DNA of 64,000 nucleotides from Oasisia sp. SBJ-2009. Taxonomy: Eukaryota; Annelida; Polychaeta; Sabellida; Siboglinidae. Positions within the stretch are counted from its first letter, which is position 1. The number at the start of each line of letters is the position of its first letter. A model generated the notes under the pieces. That model saw only the letters and a list, made by a program, of their open reading frames with translations. It had not been told where the DNA came from and did no database searches. Shown here piece by piece: positions 38,721 to 53,383 of the stretch. Location: positions 7,577,811-7,641,810 of the forward strand of contig OZ024856.1 in the NCBI GenBank assembly GCA_964017155.1, written 5' to 3'. The position numbers and the translations under genes are program-made.

Positions 38721-41700
38721 GGTTCCCAGGGCGAAGAGTCATGTACAAGTGGTCGTGCTTCGATACGCGTACCTATTTTTTCGGAAATTACGTTAAACTC
38801 CCTTAAATGAGTTCGCGCCAAATTAACGGTATTATCTCATCGGAAAACTACATCGTAGTACGACTATATTAAGATACTTTTTTTGGATTTGTATAGTCCA
38901 GACAACGAGGAATAAAGTGCACGGGGTTGAATTTCGATACTAATAGATAGTGATTTTCGAAATTTCGATAAACACCCCAAAGTGCGCTTGCGCCAATATA
39001 AGGGTATTTTCTCTTCTGAAAAATACAACGTACAAATACAGTTCGTTAGTTTTATGGATCGTCATCGGTTCCCGAACTAGAAATCGACTACAACTTGTCG
39101 AGCTTCCAAAATGGTGCCTATATTTCGGAAATTACGCTAATCACCCACAAAGTGCGCTTACGCCAATGCAAAGTTATTTTCACATCTGAAACCTACAATG
39201 TACCACTACTCTTCGTGACATGTGTGGATTCGCATGATTCCCAGAACGAAGAGTCAAGTACAAGTGGGCGTGCTTCGATACTCGTACCTATTTTTTCCGA
39301 AATTACTGTAAACTCGCTTAAATGCGTTCGCGCCAAAACAACGGTATTGTCTCATCGGAAAACTACAACGTAGTACCACTATAATTAGATACTTTTTTTT
39401 GGATTTGCACAGGCCAGACAACGAGGAATAAAGTACAAGTGGTTGAATTTCGATACTAATAGATAGTGGCTTTGGAAATTGCGAGAAACACCCCAAAATG
39501 CGCTTACGCCAATATAAGGGTATTTTCTCTTCTGAAAAATACAACTTACCAATACAGTTCGTTAGTTTTATGGATCGTCATCGGTTCCCGGACTAGAAAT
39601 CAATTACAACTTGTCGAGCTTCCAAAATGGTGCCTATATTTCGGAAATTACGCTAATCACCCACAAAGTGCGCTTACGCCAATGCAAAGTTATTTTCACA
39701 TCTGAAACCTACAATGTACCACTACTATTCGTGACATTTGTGGATTCGCATGGTTCCCAGGGCGAAGAGTCAAGTACAAGTGGTCCTGCTTCGATAAGCG
39801 TACCTATTTTTTCGGAAATTACGTTAAACTCCCTTAAATGCGTTCGCGCCAAATTAACGGTATTATCTCATCGGAAAACTACATCGTAGTACGACTATAA
39901 TAAAATACTTTTTTTGGATTTGTATAGTCCAGACAACGAGGAATAAAGAACACGGGGTTGAATTTCGATACTAATAGATGGTGATTTTCGAAATTGCGAT
40001 AAACACCCCAAAGTGCGCTTGCGCCAATATAAGGGTATTTTCTCTTCTGAAAAATACAACGTACAAATACAGTTCGTTAGTTTTATGGATCGTCATCGGT
40101 TCCCGAACTAGAAATCGACTACAACTTGTCGAGCTTCCAAAATGGTGCCTATATTTCGGAAATTACGCTAATCACCCTCAAAGTGCTCTTACGCCAATGC
40201 AAAGTTATTTTCACATCTGAAACCTACAATGTACCACTAATCTTCGTGACATGTGTGGATTCGCATGATTCCCAGAACGAAGAGTCAAGTACAAGTGGGC
40301 GTGCTTCGATACTCGTACCTATTTTTTCGGAAATTACTGTAAACTCGCTTAAATGCGTTCGCGCCAAAATAACGGTATTGTCTCATCGGAAAACTACAAC
40401 GTAGTACCACTATAATTAGATACTTTTTTTTGGATTTGCATAGGCCAGACAACAAAGAATAAAGTACAAGTGGTTGAATTTCGATACTAATAGATAGTGG
40501 CTTTGGAAATTGCGAGAAACACCCCAAAATGCGCTTACGCCAATATAAGGGTATTTTCTCTTCTAAAAAATACAACGTACCAATACAGTTCGTTAGTTTT
40601 ATGGATCGTCATCGGTTCCTGGACTAGAAATCAATTACAACTTGTCGAGCTTCCAAAGTGGTGCCTATATTTCGGAAATTACGCTAATCACCCTCAAAGT
40701 TCGCTTACGCCAATGCAAAGTTATTTTCACATCTGAAACCTACAATGTACCACTACTATTCGTGACATTTGTGGATTCGTATGGTTCCCAGGGCGAAGAG
40801 TCAAGTACAAGTGGTCCTGCTTCGATAAGCGTACCTATTTTTTCGGAAATTACGTTAAACTCCTTTAAATGCGTTCGCGCCAAATTAACGGTATTATCTC
40901 ATCGGAAAACTACATCGTAGTACGACTATAATAAAATACTTTTTTTGGATTTGTATAGTCCAGACAACGAGGAATAAAGTACACGGGGTTGAATTTCGAT
41001 ACTAATAGATGGTGATTTTCGAAATTGCGATAAACACCCCAAAGTGCGCTTGCGCCAATATAAGGGTATTTTCTCTTCTGAAAAATACAACGTACAAATA
41101 CAGTTCGTTAGTTTTATGGATCGTCATCGGTTCCCGAACTAGAAATCGACTACAACTTGTCGAGCTTCCAAAATGGTGCCTATATTTCGGAAATTACGCT
41201 AATCACCCTCAAAGTGCGCTTACGCCAAAGCAAAGTTATTTTCACATCTGAAACCTACAATGTACCACTAATCTTCGTGACATGTGTGGATTCGCATGAT
41301 TCCCAGAACGAAGAGTCAAGTACAAGTGGGCGTGCTTCGATACTCGTACCTATTTTTTCGGAAATTACTGTAAACTCGCTTAAATGCGTTCGCGCCAAAA
41401 TAACGGTATTGTCTCATCGGAAAACTACAACGTAGTACCACTATAATTATATACTTTTTTTTGGATTTGCATAGGCCAGACAACAAGGAATAAAGTACAA
41501 GTGGTTGAATTTCGATACTAATAGATAGTGGCTTTGGAAATTGCGAGAAACACCCCAAAATGCGCTTACGCCAATATAAGGGTATTTTCTCTTCTGAAAA
41601 ATACAACGTACAAATACAGTTCGTTAGTTTTATGGATCGTCATCGGTTCCCGGACTAGAAATCAACTACAACTTGTCGAGCTTCCAAAATGGTGCCTATA

Positions 41701-43359
41701 TTTCGGAAATTACGCTAATCACCCTCAAAGTTCGCTTACGCCAATGCAAAGTAATTTTCACATCTGAAACCTACAATGTACCACTACTCTTCGTGACATG
41801 TGTGGATTCGCATGATTCCCAGAACGAAGAGTCAAGTACAAGTGGGCGTCTTCGATACTCGTACCTATTTTTTCGGAAATTACTGTAAACTCGCTTAAAT
41901 GCGTTCGCGCCAAAACAACGGTATTGTCTCATCGGAAAACTACAACGTAGTACCACTATAATTAGATACTTTTTTTTGGATTTGCACAGGCCAGACAACG
42001 AGGAATAAAGTACAAGTGGTTGAATTTCGATACTAATAGATAGTGGCTTTGGAAATTGCGAGAAACACCCCAAAATGCGCTTACGCCAATATAAGGGTAT
42101 TTTCTCTTCTGAAAAATACAACGTACAAATACAGTTCGTTAGTTTTATGGATCGTCATCGGTTCCCGGACTAGAAATCAATTACAGCTTGTCGAGCTTCC
42201 AAAATGGTGCCTATATTTCGGAAATTACGCTAATCACCCTCAAAGTTCGCTTACGCCAATGCAAAGTTATTTTCACATCTGAAACCTACAATGTTCCACT
42301 ACTATTCGTGACCTTTGTGGATTCGCGTGGTTCCCAGGGCGAAGAGTCATGTACAAGTGGTCGTGCTTCGATACGCGTACCTATTTTTTCGGAAATTACG
42401 TTAAACTCCCTTAAATGCGTTCGCGCCAAATTAACGGTATTATCTCATCGGAAAACTACATCGTAGTACGACTATATTAAGATACTTTTTTTGGATTTGT
42501 ATAGTCCAGACAACGAGGAATAAAGTGCACGGGGTTGAATTTCGATACTAATATATAGTGATTTTCGAAATTTCGATAAACACCCCAAAGTGCGCTTGCG
42601 CCAATATAAGGGTATTTTCTCTTCTGAAAAATACAACGTACAAATACAGTTCGTTAGTTTTATGGATCGTCATCGGTTCCCGAACTAGAAATCGACTACA
42701 ACTTGTCGAGCTTCCAAAATGGTGCCTATATTTCGGAAATTACGCTAATCACCCTCAAAGTGCGCTTACGCCAATGCAAAGTTATTTTCACATCTGAAAC
42801 CTACAATGTACCACTACTCTTCGTGACATGTGTGGATTCGCATGATTCCCAGAACGAAGAGTCAAGTACAAGTGGGCGTGCTTCGATACTCGTACCTATT
42901 TTTTTCGAAATTACTGTAAACTCGCTTAAATGCGTTCGCGTCAAAACAACGGTATTGTCTCATCGGAAAACTACAACGTAGTACCACTATAATTAGATAC
43001 TTTTTTTTGGATTTGCACAGGCCAGACAACGAGGAATAAAGTACAAGTGGTTGAATTTCGATAATAATAGATAGTGGCTTTGGAAATTGCGAGAAACACC
43101 CCAAAATGCGCTTACGCCAATATAAGGGTATTTTCTCTTCTGAAAAATACAACTTACCAATACAGTTCGTTAGTGTTATGGATCGTCATCGGTTCCCGGA
43201 CTAGAAATCAATTACAACTTGTCGAGCTTCCAAAATGGTGCCTATATTTCGGAAATTACGCTAATCACCCTCAAAGTGCGCTTACGCCAATGCAAAGTTA
43301 TTTTCACATCTGAAACCTACAATGTACCACTACTATTCGTGACATTTGTGGATTCGCAT
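38721..43359 (+). repeat. 9-mer HOR, copy 2 (4639 bp)
   Basis: Anchors are at 38950, 39466, 39981, 40497, 41012, 41528, 42043, 42558 and 43074. It is nearly identical by eye to copy 1 and carries the same six markers, including the 1-nt deletion at 41845. One difference found is ACTAATAGATGG (39970) against ACTAGTAGATGG in copy 1 (35331). The left boundary is the crossover joint at 38721-38741. The unit at 38435 changes there from the 43074-like front to the 33796-like rear. Confidence 0.9.
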
Positions 43360-43588
43360 GGTTCCCAGGGCGAAGAGTCAAGTACAAGTGGTCCTGCTTC
43401 GATAAGCGTACCTATTTTTTCGGAAATTACGTTAAACTCCCTTAAATGCGTTCGCGCCAAATTAACGGTATTATCTCATCGGAAAACTACATCGTAGTAC
43501 GACTATATTAAGATACTTTTTTTGGATTTGTATAGTCCAGACAACGAGGAATAAAGTACACGGGGTTGAATTTCGATACTAATAGATG

Positions 43589-46166
43589 GTGATTTTCGAA
43601 ATTGCGATAAACACCCCAAAGTGCGCTTGCGCCAATATAAGGGTATTTTCTCTTCTGAAAAATACAACGTACAAATACAGTTCGTTAGTTTTATGGATCG
43701 TCATCGGTTCCCGAACTAGAAATCGACAACAACTTGTCGAGCTTCCAAAATGGTGCCTATATTTCGGAAATTACGCTAATCACCCTCAAAGTGCGCTTAC
43801 GCCAAAGCAAAGTTATTTTCACATCTGAAACCTACAATGTACCACTAATCTTCGTGACATGTGTGGATTCGCATGATTCCCAGAACGAAGAGTCAAGTAC
43901 AAGTGGGCGTGCTTCGATACTCGTACCTATTTTTTCGGAAATTACTGTAAACTCGCTTAAATGCGTTCGCGCCAAAATAACGGTATTGTCTCATCGGAAA
44001 ACTACAACGTAGTACCACTATAATTATATACTTTTTTTTGGATTTGCATAGGCCAGACAACAAGGAATAAAGTACAAGTGGTTGAATTTCGATACTAATA
44101 GATAGTGGCTTTGGAAATTGCGAGAAACACCCCAAAATGCGCTTACGCCAATATAAGGGTATTTTCTCTTCTGAAAAATACAACGTACAAATACAGTTCG
44201 TTAGTTTTATGGATCGTCATCGGTTCCCGAACTAGAAATCGACTACAACTTGTCGAGCTTCCAAAATGGTGCCTATATTTCGGAAATTACGCTAATCACC
44301 CTCAAAGTGCGCTTACGCCAATGCAAAGTAATTTTCACATCTGAAACCTACAATGTACCACTACTCTTCGTGACATGTGTGGATTCGCATGATTCCCAGA
44401 ACGAAGAGTCAAGTACAAGTGCGCGTGCTTCGATACTCGTACCTATTTTTTCCGAAATTACTGTAAACTCGCTTAAATGCGTTCGCGCCAAAATAACGGT
44501 ATTGTCTCATCGGAAAACTACAACGTAGTACCACTATAATTAGATCCTTTTTTTTGGATTTGCATAGGCCAGACAACAAGGAATAAAGTACAAGTGGTTG
44601 AATTTCGATACTAATAGATAGTGGCTTTGGAAATTGGGAGAAACACCCCAAAATGCGCTTACGCCAATATAAGGGTATTTTCTCTTCTGAAAAATGCAAC
44701 GTACAAATACAGTTCGTTAGTTTTATTGATCGTCATCGGTTCCCGGACTAGAAATCAACTACAACTTGTCGAGCTTCCAAAATGGTGCCTATATTTCGGA
44801 AATTACGCTAATCACCCTCAAAGTGCGCTTACGCCAATGCAAAGTAATTTTCACATCTGAAACCTACAATGTACCACTACTCTTCGTGATATGTGTGGAT
44901 TCGCATGATTCCCAGAACGAAGAGTCAAGTACAAGTGGGCGTGCTTCGATACGCTTACCTATTTTTTCGGAAATTACGTTAAACTTCCTTAAATGCGTTC
45001 GCGCCAAATTAACGGTATTATCTCATCGGAAAACTACATCGTAGTACGACTATATTAAGATACTTTTTTTGGATTTGTATAGTCCAGACAACGAGGAATA
45101 AAGTGCACGGGGTTGAATTTCGATACTAATAGATAGTGATTTTCGAAATTTCGATAAACACCCCAAAGTGCGCATGCGCCAATATAAGGGTATTTTCTCT
45201 TCTGAAAAATACAACGTACACATACAGTTCGTTTATTTTATGGATCGTCATCGGTTCCCGAACTAGAAATCGACTACAACTTGTCGAGCTTCCAAAATGG
45301 TGCCTATATTTCGGAAATTACGCTAATCACCCTCAAAGTGCGCTTACGCCAATGCAAAGTTATTTTCACATCTGAAACCTACAATGTACCACTAATCTTC
45401 GTGACATGTGTGGATTCGCATGATTCCCAGAACGAAGAGTCAAGCACAAGTGGGCGTGCTTCGATACTCGTACCTATTTTTTCCGAAATTACTGTAAACT
45501 CGCTTAAATGCGTTCGCGTCAAAACAACGGTATTGTCTCATCGGAAAACTACAACGTAGTACCACTATAATTAGATACTTTTTTTTGGATTTGCACAGGC
45601 CAGACAACGAGGAATAAAGTACAAGTGGTTGAATTTCGATAATAATAGATAGTGGCTTTGGAAATTGCGAGAAACACCCCAAAATGCGCTTACGCCAATA
45701 TAAGGGTATTTTCTCTTCTGAAAAATACAACTTACCAATACAGTTCGTTAGTGTTATGAATCGTCATCGGTTCCCGGACTAGAAATCAATTACAACTTGT
45801 CGAGCTTCCAAAATGGTGCCTATATTTCGGAAATTACGCTAATCACCCTCAAAGTGCGCTTACGCCAATGCAAAGTTATTTTCACATCTGAAACCTACAA
45901 TGTACCACTACTATTCGTGACATTTGTGGATTCGCATGGTTCCCAGGGCGAAGAGTCAAGTACAAGTGGTCCTGCTTCGATAAGCGTACCTATTTTTTCG
46001 GAAATTACGTTAAACTCCCTTAAATGCGTTCGCGCCAAATTAACGGTATTATCTCATCGGAAAACTACATCGTAGTACGACTATATTAAGATACTTTTTT
46101 TGGATTTGTATAGTCCAGACAACGAGGAATAAAGTACACGGGGTTGAATTTCGATACTAATAGATG
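43589..46166 (+). repeat. Late 5-mer HOR, copy 1 (V G G T G, 2578 bp)
   Basis: Anchors are at 43589, 44105, 44621, 45136 and 45652. Diagnostic variants of the HOR are AAAGTAATTTTC (44327), AGTGCGCGTGC (44419), TAGATCCTTTT (44541), GAAATTGGGAG (44630), AAAATGCAACG (44692), TTTATTGATCG (44722), GTGATATGTG (44886) and AAACTTCCTT (44990). The tail of the preceding unit (43360-43588) is ordinary C subrepeat. Confidence 0.9.
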
Positions 46167-48744
46167 GTGATTTTCGAAATTGCGATAAACACCCCAAAGT
46201 GCGCTTGCGCCAATATAAGGGTATTTTCTCTTCTGAAAAATACAACGTACAAATACAGTTCGTTAGTTTTATGGATCGTCATCGGTTCCCGAACTAGAAA
46301 TCGACAACAACTTGTCGAGCTTCCAAAATGGTGCCTATATTTCGGAAATTACGCTAATCACCCTCAAAGTGGGCTTACGCCAAAGCAAAGTTATTTTCAC
46401 ATCTGAAACCTACAATGTACCACTAATCTTCGTGACATGTGTGGATTCGCATGATTCCCAGAACGAAGAGTCAAGTACAAGTGGGCGTGCTTCGATACTC
46501 GTACCTATTTTTTCGGAAATTACTGTAAACTCGCTTAAATGCGTTCGCGCCAAAATAACGGTATTGTCTCATCGGAAAACTACAACGTAGTACCACTATA
46601 ATTATATACTTTTTTTTGGATTTGCATAGGCCAGACAACAAGGAATAAAGTACAAGTGGTTGAATTTCGATACTAATAGATAGTGGCTTTGGAAATTGCG
46701 AGAAACACCCCAAAATGCGCTTACGCCAATATAAGGGTATTTTCTCTTCTGAAAAATACAACGTACAAATACAGTTCGTTAGTTTTATGGATCGTCATCG
46801 GTTCCCGAACTAGAAATCGACTACAACTTGTCGAGCTTCCAAAATGGTGCCTATATTTCGGAAATTACGCTAATCACCCTCAAAGTGCGCTTACGCCAAT
46901 GCAAAGTAATTTTCACATCTGAAACCTACAATGTACCACTACTCTTCGTGACATGTGTGGATTCGCATGATTCCCAGAACGAAGAGTCAAGTACAATTGC
47001 GCGTGCTTCGATACTCGTACCTATTTTTTCCGAAATTACTGTAAACTCGCTTAAATGCGTTCGCGCCAAAATAACGGTATTGTCTCATCGGAAAACTACA
47101 ACGTAGTACCACTATAATTAGATCCTTTTTTTTGGATTTGCATAGGCCAGACAACAAGGAATAAAGTACAAGTGGTTGAATTTCGATACTAATAGATAGT
47201 GGCTTTGGAAATTGGGAGAAACACCCCAAAATGCGCTTACGCCAATATAAGGGTATTTTCTCTTCTGAAAAATGCAACGTACAAATACAGTTCGTTAGTT
47301 TTATTGATCGTCATCGGTTCCCGGACTAGAAATCAACTACAACTTGTCGAGCTTCCAAAATGGTGCCTATATTTCGGAAATTACGCTAATCACCCTCAAA
47401 GTGCGCTTACGCCAATGCAAAGTAATTTTCACATCTGAAACCTACAATGTACCACTACTCTTCGTGATATGTGTGGACTCGCATGATTCCCAGAACGAAG
47501 AGTCAAGTACAAGTGGGCGTGCTTCGATACGCTTACCTATTTTTTCGGAAATTACGTTAAACTTCCTTAAATGCGTTCGCGCCAAATTAACGGTATTATC
47601 TCATCGGAAAACTACATCGTAGTACGACTATATTAAGATACTTTTTTTGGATTTGTATAGTCCAGACAACGAGGAATAAAGTGCACGGGGTTGAATTTCG
47701 ATACTAATAGATAGTGATTTTCGAAATTTCGATAAACACCCCAAAGTGCGCATGCGCCAATATAAGGGTATTTTCTCTTCTGAAAAATACAACGTACACA
47801 TACAGTTCGTTTATTTTATGGATCGTCATCGGTTCCCGAACTAGAAATCGACTACAATTTGTCGAGCTTCCAAAATGGTGCCTATATTTCGGAAATTACG
47901 CTAATCACCCTCAAAGTGCGCTTACGCCAATGCAAAGTTATTTTCACATCTGAAACCTACAATGTACCACTAATCTTCGTGACATGTGTGGATTCGCATG
48001 ATTCCCAGAACGAAGAGTCAAGCACAAGTGGGCGTGCTTCGATACTCGTACCTATTTTTTCGGAAATTACTGTAAACTCGCTTAAATGCGTTCGCGCCAA
48101 AATAACGGTATTGTCTCATCGGAAAACTACAACGTAGTACCACTATAATTAGATACTTTTTTTTGGATTTGCATAGGCCAGACAACAAGGAATAAAGTAC
48201 AAGTGGTTGAATTTCGATACTAATAGATAGTGGCTTTGGAAATTGCGAGAAACACCCCAAAATGCGCTTACGCCAATATAAGGGTATTTTCTCTTCTGAA
48301 AAATACAACGTACCAATACAGTTCGTTAGTTTTATGGATCGTCATCGGTTCCTGGACTAGAAATCAATTACAACTTGTCGAGCTTCCAAAATGGTGCCTA
48401 TATTTCGGAAATTACGCTAATCACCCTCAAAGTTCGCTTACGCCAATGCAAAGTTATTTTCACATCTGAAACCTACAATGTACCACTACTATTCGTGACA
48501 TTTGTGGATTCGTATGGTTCCCAGGGCGAAGAGTCAAGTACAAGTGGTCCTGCTTCGATAAGCGTACCTATTTTTTCGGAAATTACGTTAAACTCCCTTA
48601 AATGCGTTCGCGCCAAATTAACGGTATTATCTCATCGGAAAACTACATCGTAGTACGACTATAATAAAATACTTTTTTTGGATTTGTATAGTCCAGACAA
48701 CGAGGAATAAAGTACACGGGGTTGAATTTCGATACTAATAGATG
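46167..48744 (+). repeat. Late 5-mer HOR, copy 2 (V G G T G, 2578 bp)
   Basis: Anchors are at 46167, 46683, 47199, 47714 and 48230. It carries all the variants listed for copy 1, plus its own AGTGGGCTTACG (46369), ACAATTGCGCG (46993) and GTGGACTCGC (47471). Its fifth unit is not like 45652 but of the CTGGACTAG/GATTCGTATGG kind, as in copy 3. Confidence 0.9.
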
Positions 48745-51700
48745 GTGATTTTCGAAATTGCGATAAACACCCCAAAGTGCGCTTGCGCCAATATAAGGGT
48801 ATTTTCTCTTCTGAAAAATACAACGTACAAATACAGTTCGTTAGTTTTATGGATCGACATCGGTTCCCGAACTAGAAATCGACTACAACTTGTCGAGCTT
48901 CCAAAATGGTGCCTATATTTCGGAAATTACGCTAATCACCCTCAAAGTGCGCTTACGCCAAAGCAAAGTTATTTTCACATCTGAAACCTACAATGTACCA
49001 CTAATCTTCGTGACATGTGTGGATTCGCATGATTCCCAGAACGAAGAGTCAAGTACAAGTGGGCGTGCTTCGATACTCGTACCTATTTTTTCGGAAATTA
49101 CTGTAAACTCGCTTAAATGCGTTCGCGCCAAAATAACGGTATTGTCTCATCGGAAAACTACAACGTAGTACCACTATAATTATATATTTTTTTTGGATTT
49201 GCATGGGCCAGACAACAAGGAATAAAGTACAAGTGGTTGAATTTCGATACTAATAGATAGTGGCTTTGGAAATTGCGAGAAACACCCCAAAATGCGCTTA
49301 CGCCAATATAAGGGTATTTTCTCTTCTGAAAAATACAACGTACAAATACAGTTCGTTAGTTTTATGGATCGTCATCGGTTCCCGAACTAGAAATCGACTA
49401 CAACTTGTCGAGCTTCCAAAATGGTGCCTATATTTCGGAAATTACGCTAATCACCCTCAAAGTGCGCTTACGCCAATGCAAAGTAATTTTCACATCTGAA
49501 ACCTACAATGTACCACTACTCTTCGTGACATGTGTGGATTCGCATGATTCCCAGAACGAAGAGTCAAGTACAAGTGCGCGTGCTTCGATACTCGTACCTA
49601 TTTTTTCCGAAATTACTGTAAACTCGCTTAAATGCGTTCGCGCCAAAATAACGGTATTGTCTCATCGGAAAACTACAACGTAGTACCACTATAATTAGAT
49701 CCTTTTTTTTGGATTTGCATAGGCCAGACAACAAGGAATAAAGTACAAGTGGTTGAATTTCGATACTAATAGATAGTGGCTTTGGAAATTGGGAGAAACA
49801 CCCCAAAATGCGCTTACGCCAATATAAGGGTATTTTCTCTTCTGAAAAATGCAACGTACAAATACAGTTCGTTAGTTTTATTGATCGTCATCGGTTCCCG
49901 GACTAGAAATCAACTACAACTTGTCGAGCTTCCAAAATGGTGCCTATATTTCGGAAATTACGCTAATCACCCTCAAAGTGCGCTTACGCCAATGCAAAGT
50001 AATTTTCACATCTGAAACCTACAATGTACCACTACTCTTCGTGATATGTGTGGATTCGCATGATTCCCAGAACGAAGAGTCAAGTACAAGTGGGCGTGCT
50101 TCGATACGCTTACCTATTTTTTCGGAAATTACGTTAAACTTCCTTAAATGCGTTCGCGCCAAATTAACGGTATTATCTCATCGGAAAACTACATCGTAGT
50201 ACGACTATATTAAGATACTTTTTTTGGATTTGTATAGTCCAGACAACGAGGAATAAAGTGCACGGGGTTGAATTTCGATACTAATAGATAGTGATTTTCG
50301 AAATTTCGATAAACACCCCAAAGTGCGCATGCGCCAATATAAGGGTATTTTCTCTTCTGAAAAATACAACGTACACATACAGTTCGTTTATTTTATGGAT
50401 CGTCATCGGTTCCCGAACTAGAAATCGACTACAACTTGTCGAGCTTCCAAAATGGTGCCTATATTTCGGAAATTACGCTAATCACCCTCAAAGTGCGCTT
50501 ACGCCAATGCAAAGTTATTTTCACATCTGAAACCTACAATGTACCACTAATCTTCGTGACATGTGTGGATTCGCATGATTCCCAGAACGAAGAGTCAAGC
50601 ACAAGTGGGCGTGCTTCGATACTCGTACCTATTTTTTCGGAAATTACTGTAAACTCGCTTAAATGCGTTCGCGCCAAAATAACGGTATTGTCTCATCGGA
50701 AAACTACAACGTAGTACCACTATAATTAGATACTTTTTTTTGGATTTGCATAGGCCAGACAACAAGGAATAAAGTACAAGTGGTTGAATTTCGATACTAA
50801 TAGATAGTGGCTTTGGAAATTGCGAGAAACACCCCAAAATGCGCTTACGCCAATATAAGGGTATTTTCTCTTCTGAAAAATACAACGTACCAATACAGTT
50901 CGTTAGTTTTATGGATCGTCATCGGTTCCTGGACTAGAAATCAATTACAACTTGTCGAGCTTCCAAAATGGTGCCTATATTTCGGAAATTACGCTAATCA
51001 CCCTCAAAGTTCGCTTACGCCAATGCAAAGTTATTTTCACATCTGAAACCTACAATGTACCACTACTATTCGTGACATTTGTGGATTCGTATGGTTCCCA
51101 GGGCGAAGAGTCAAGTACAAGTGGTCCTGCTTCGATAAGCGTACCTATTTTTTCGGAAATTACGTTAAACTCCCTTAAATGCGTTCGCGCCAAATTAACG
51201 GTATTATCTCATCGGAAAACTACATCGTAGTACGACTATAATAAAATACTTTTTTTGGATTTGTATAGTCCAGACAACGAGGAATAAAGTACACGGGGTT
51301 GAATTTCGATACTAATAGATGGTGATTTTCGAAATTGCGATAAACACCCCAAAGTGCGCTTGCGCCAATATAAGGGTATTTTCTCTTCTGAAAAATACAA
51401 CGTACAAATACAGTTCGTTAGTTTTATGGATCGACATCGGTTCCCGAACTAGAAATCGACTACAACTTGTCGAGCTTCCAAAATGGTGCCTATATTTCGG
51501 AAATTACGCTAATCACCCTCAAAGTGCGCTTACGCCAAAGCAAAGTTATTTTCACATCTGAAACCTACAATGTACCACTAATCTTCGTGACATGTGTGGA
51601 TTCGCATGATTCCCAGAACGAAGAGTCAAGTACAAGTGGGCGTGCTTCGATACTCGTACCTATTTTTTCGGAAATTACTGTAAACTCGCTTAAATGCGTT

Positions 51701-51837
51701 CGCGCCAAAATAACGGTATTGTCTCATCGGAAAACTACAACGTAGTACCACTATAATTATATATATTTTTTTGGATTTGCATGGGCCAGACAACAAGGAA
51801 TAAAGTACAAGTGGTTGAATTTCGATACTAATAGATA
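48745..51837 (+). repeat. Late 5-mer HOR, copy 3 plus one unit (V G G T G V)
   Basis: Anchors are at 48745, 49260, 49776, 50291, 50807 and 51322. The V units at 48745 and 51322 share GGATCGACATCGG (48852, 51429) and a changed C tract with GCATGGGCCAG (49201, 51779), found again at 61117. The HOR ends here and the 1546-bp trimer follows. Confidence 0.9.
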
Positions 51838-53383
51838 GTGGCTTTGGGAATTGCGAGAAACACCCCAAAATGCGCTTACGCCAATATAAGGGTATTTTCT
51901 CTTCTGAAAAATACAACGTACCAATACAGTTCGTTAGTTTTATGGATCGTCATCGGTTCCTGGACTAGAAATCAATTACAACTTGTCGAGCTTCCAAAAT
52001 GGTGCCTATATTTCGGAAATTACGCTAATCACCCTCAAAGTTCGCTTACGCCAATGCAAAGTTATTTTCACATCTGAAACCTACAATGTACCACTACTAT
52101 TCGTGACATTTGTGGATTCGTATGGTTCCCAGGGCGAAGAGTCAAGTACAAGTGGGCGTGCTTCGATACTCGTACCTATTTTTTCGGAAATTACTGTAAA
52201 CTCGCTTAAATGCGTTCGCGCCAAAATAACGGTATTGTCTCATCGGAAAACTACAACGTAGTACCACTATAATTATATATTTTTTTTGGATTTGCATGGG
52301 CCAGACAACAAGGAATAAAGTACAAGTGGTTGAATTTCGATACTGATAGATAGTGGCTTTGGGAATTGCGAGAAACACCCCAAAATGCGCTTACGCCAAT
52401 ATAAGGGTATTTTCTCTTCTGAAAAATACAACGTACCAATACAGTTCGTTAGTTTTATGGATCGTCATCGGTTCCTGGACTAGAAATCAATTACAACTTG
52501 TCGAGCTTCCAAAATGGTGCCTATATTTCGGAAATTACGCTAATCACCCTCAAAGTTCGCTTACGCCAATGCAAAGTTATTTTCACATCTGAAACCTACA
52601 ATGTACCACTACTATTCGTGACATTTGTGGATTCGTATGGTTCCCAGGGCGAAGAGTCAAGTACAAGTGGTCCTGCTTCGATACGCGTACCTATTTTTTT
52701 CGGAAATTACGTTAAACTCCCTTAAATGCGTTCGCGCCAAATTAACGGTATTATCTCATCGGAAAACTACATCGTAGTACGACTATAATAAAATACTTTT
52801 TTTGGATTTGTATAGTACAGACAACGAGGAATAAAGAACACGGGGTTGAATTTCGATACTAATAGATGGTGATTTTCGAAATTGCGATAAACACCCCAAA
52901 GTGCGCTTGCGCCAATATAAGGGTATTTTCTCTTCTGAAAAATACAACGTACAAATACAGTTCGTTAGTTTTATGGATCGTCATCGGTTCCCGAACTAGA
53001 AATCGACTACAACTTGTCGAGCTTCCAAAATGGTGCCTATATTTCGGAAATTACGCTAATCACCCTCAAAGTGCGCTTACGCCAAAGCAAAGTTATTTTC
53101 ACATCTGAAACCTACAATGTACCACTAATCTTCGTGACATGTGTGGATTCGCATGATTCCTAGAACGAAGAGTCAAGTACAAGTGGGCGTGCTTCGATAC
53201 TCGTACCTATTTTTTCGGAAATTACTGTAAACTCGCTTAAATGCGTTCGCTCCAAAATAACGGTATTGTCTCATCGGAAAACTACAACGTAGTACCACTA
53301 TAATTATATACTTTTTTTGGATTTGCATAGGCCAGACAACAAGGAATAAAGTACAAGTGGTTGAATTTCGATACTAATAGATA
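51838..53383 (+). repeat. Trimer HOR, copy 1 (G' G V, 1546 bp)
   Basis: Anchors are at 51838, 52353 and 52869. The two G units carry GGCTTTGGGAATTGCG. The first is a hybrid: B starts as the GATTCGTATGGTTCCCAGGG family of 50807, and after AGTCAAGTACAAGTGG (52140-52155) it continues as the GCGTGCTTCGATACTCG family of the V unit. The V unit has TAGTACAGAC (52813), AAAGAACACG (52835) and a stop, GATTCCTAGAACG (TAG at 53161). Confidence 0.85.
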
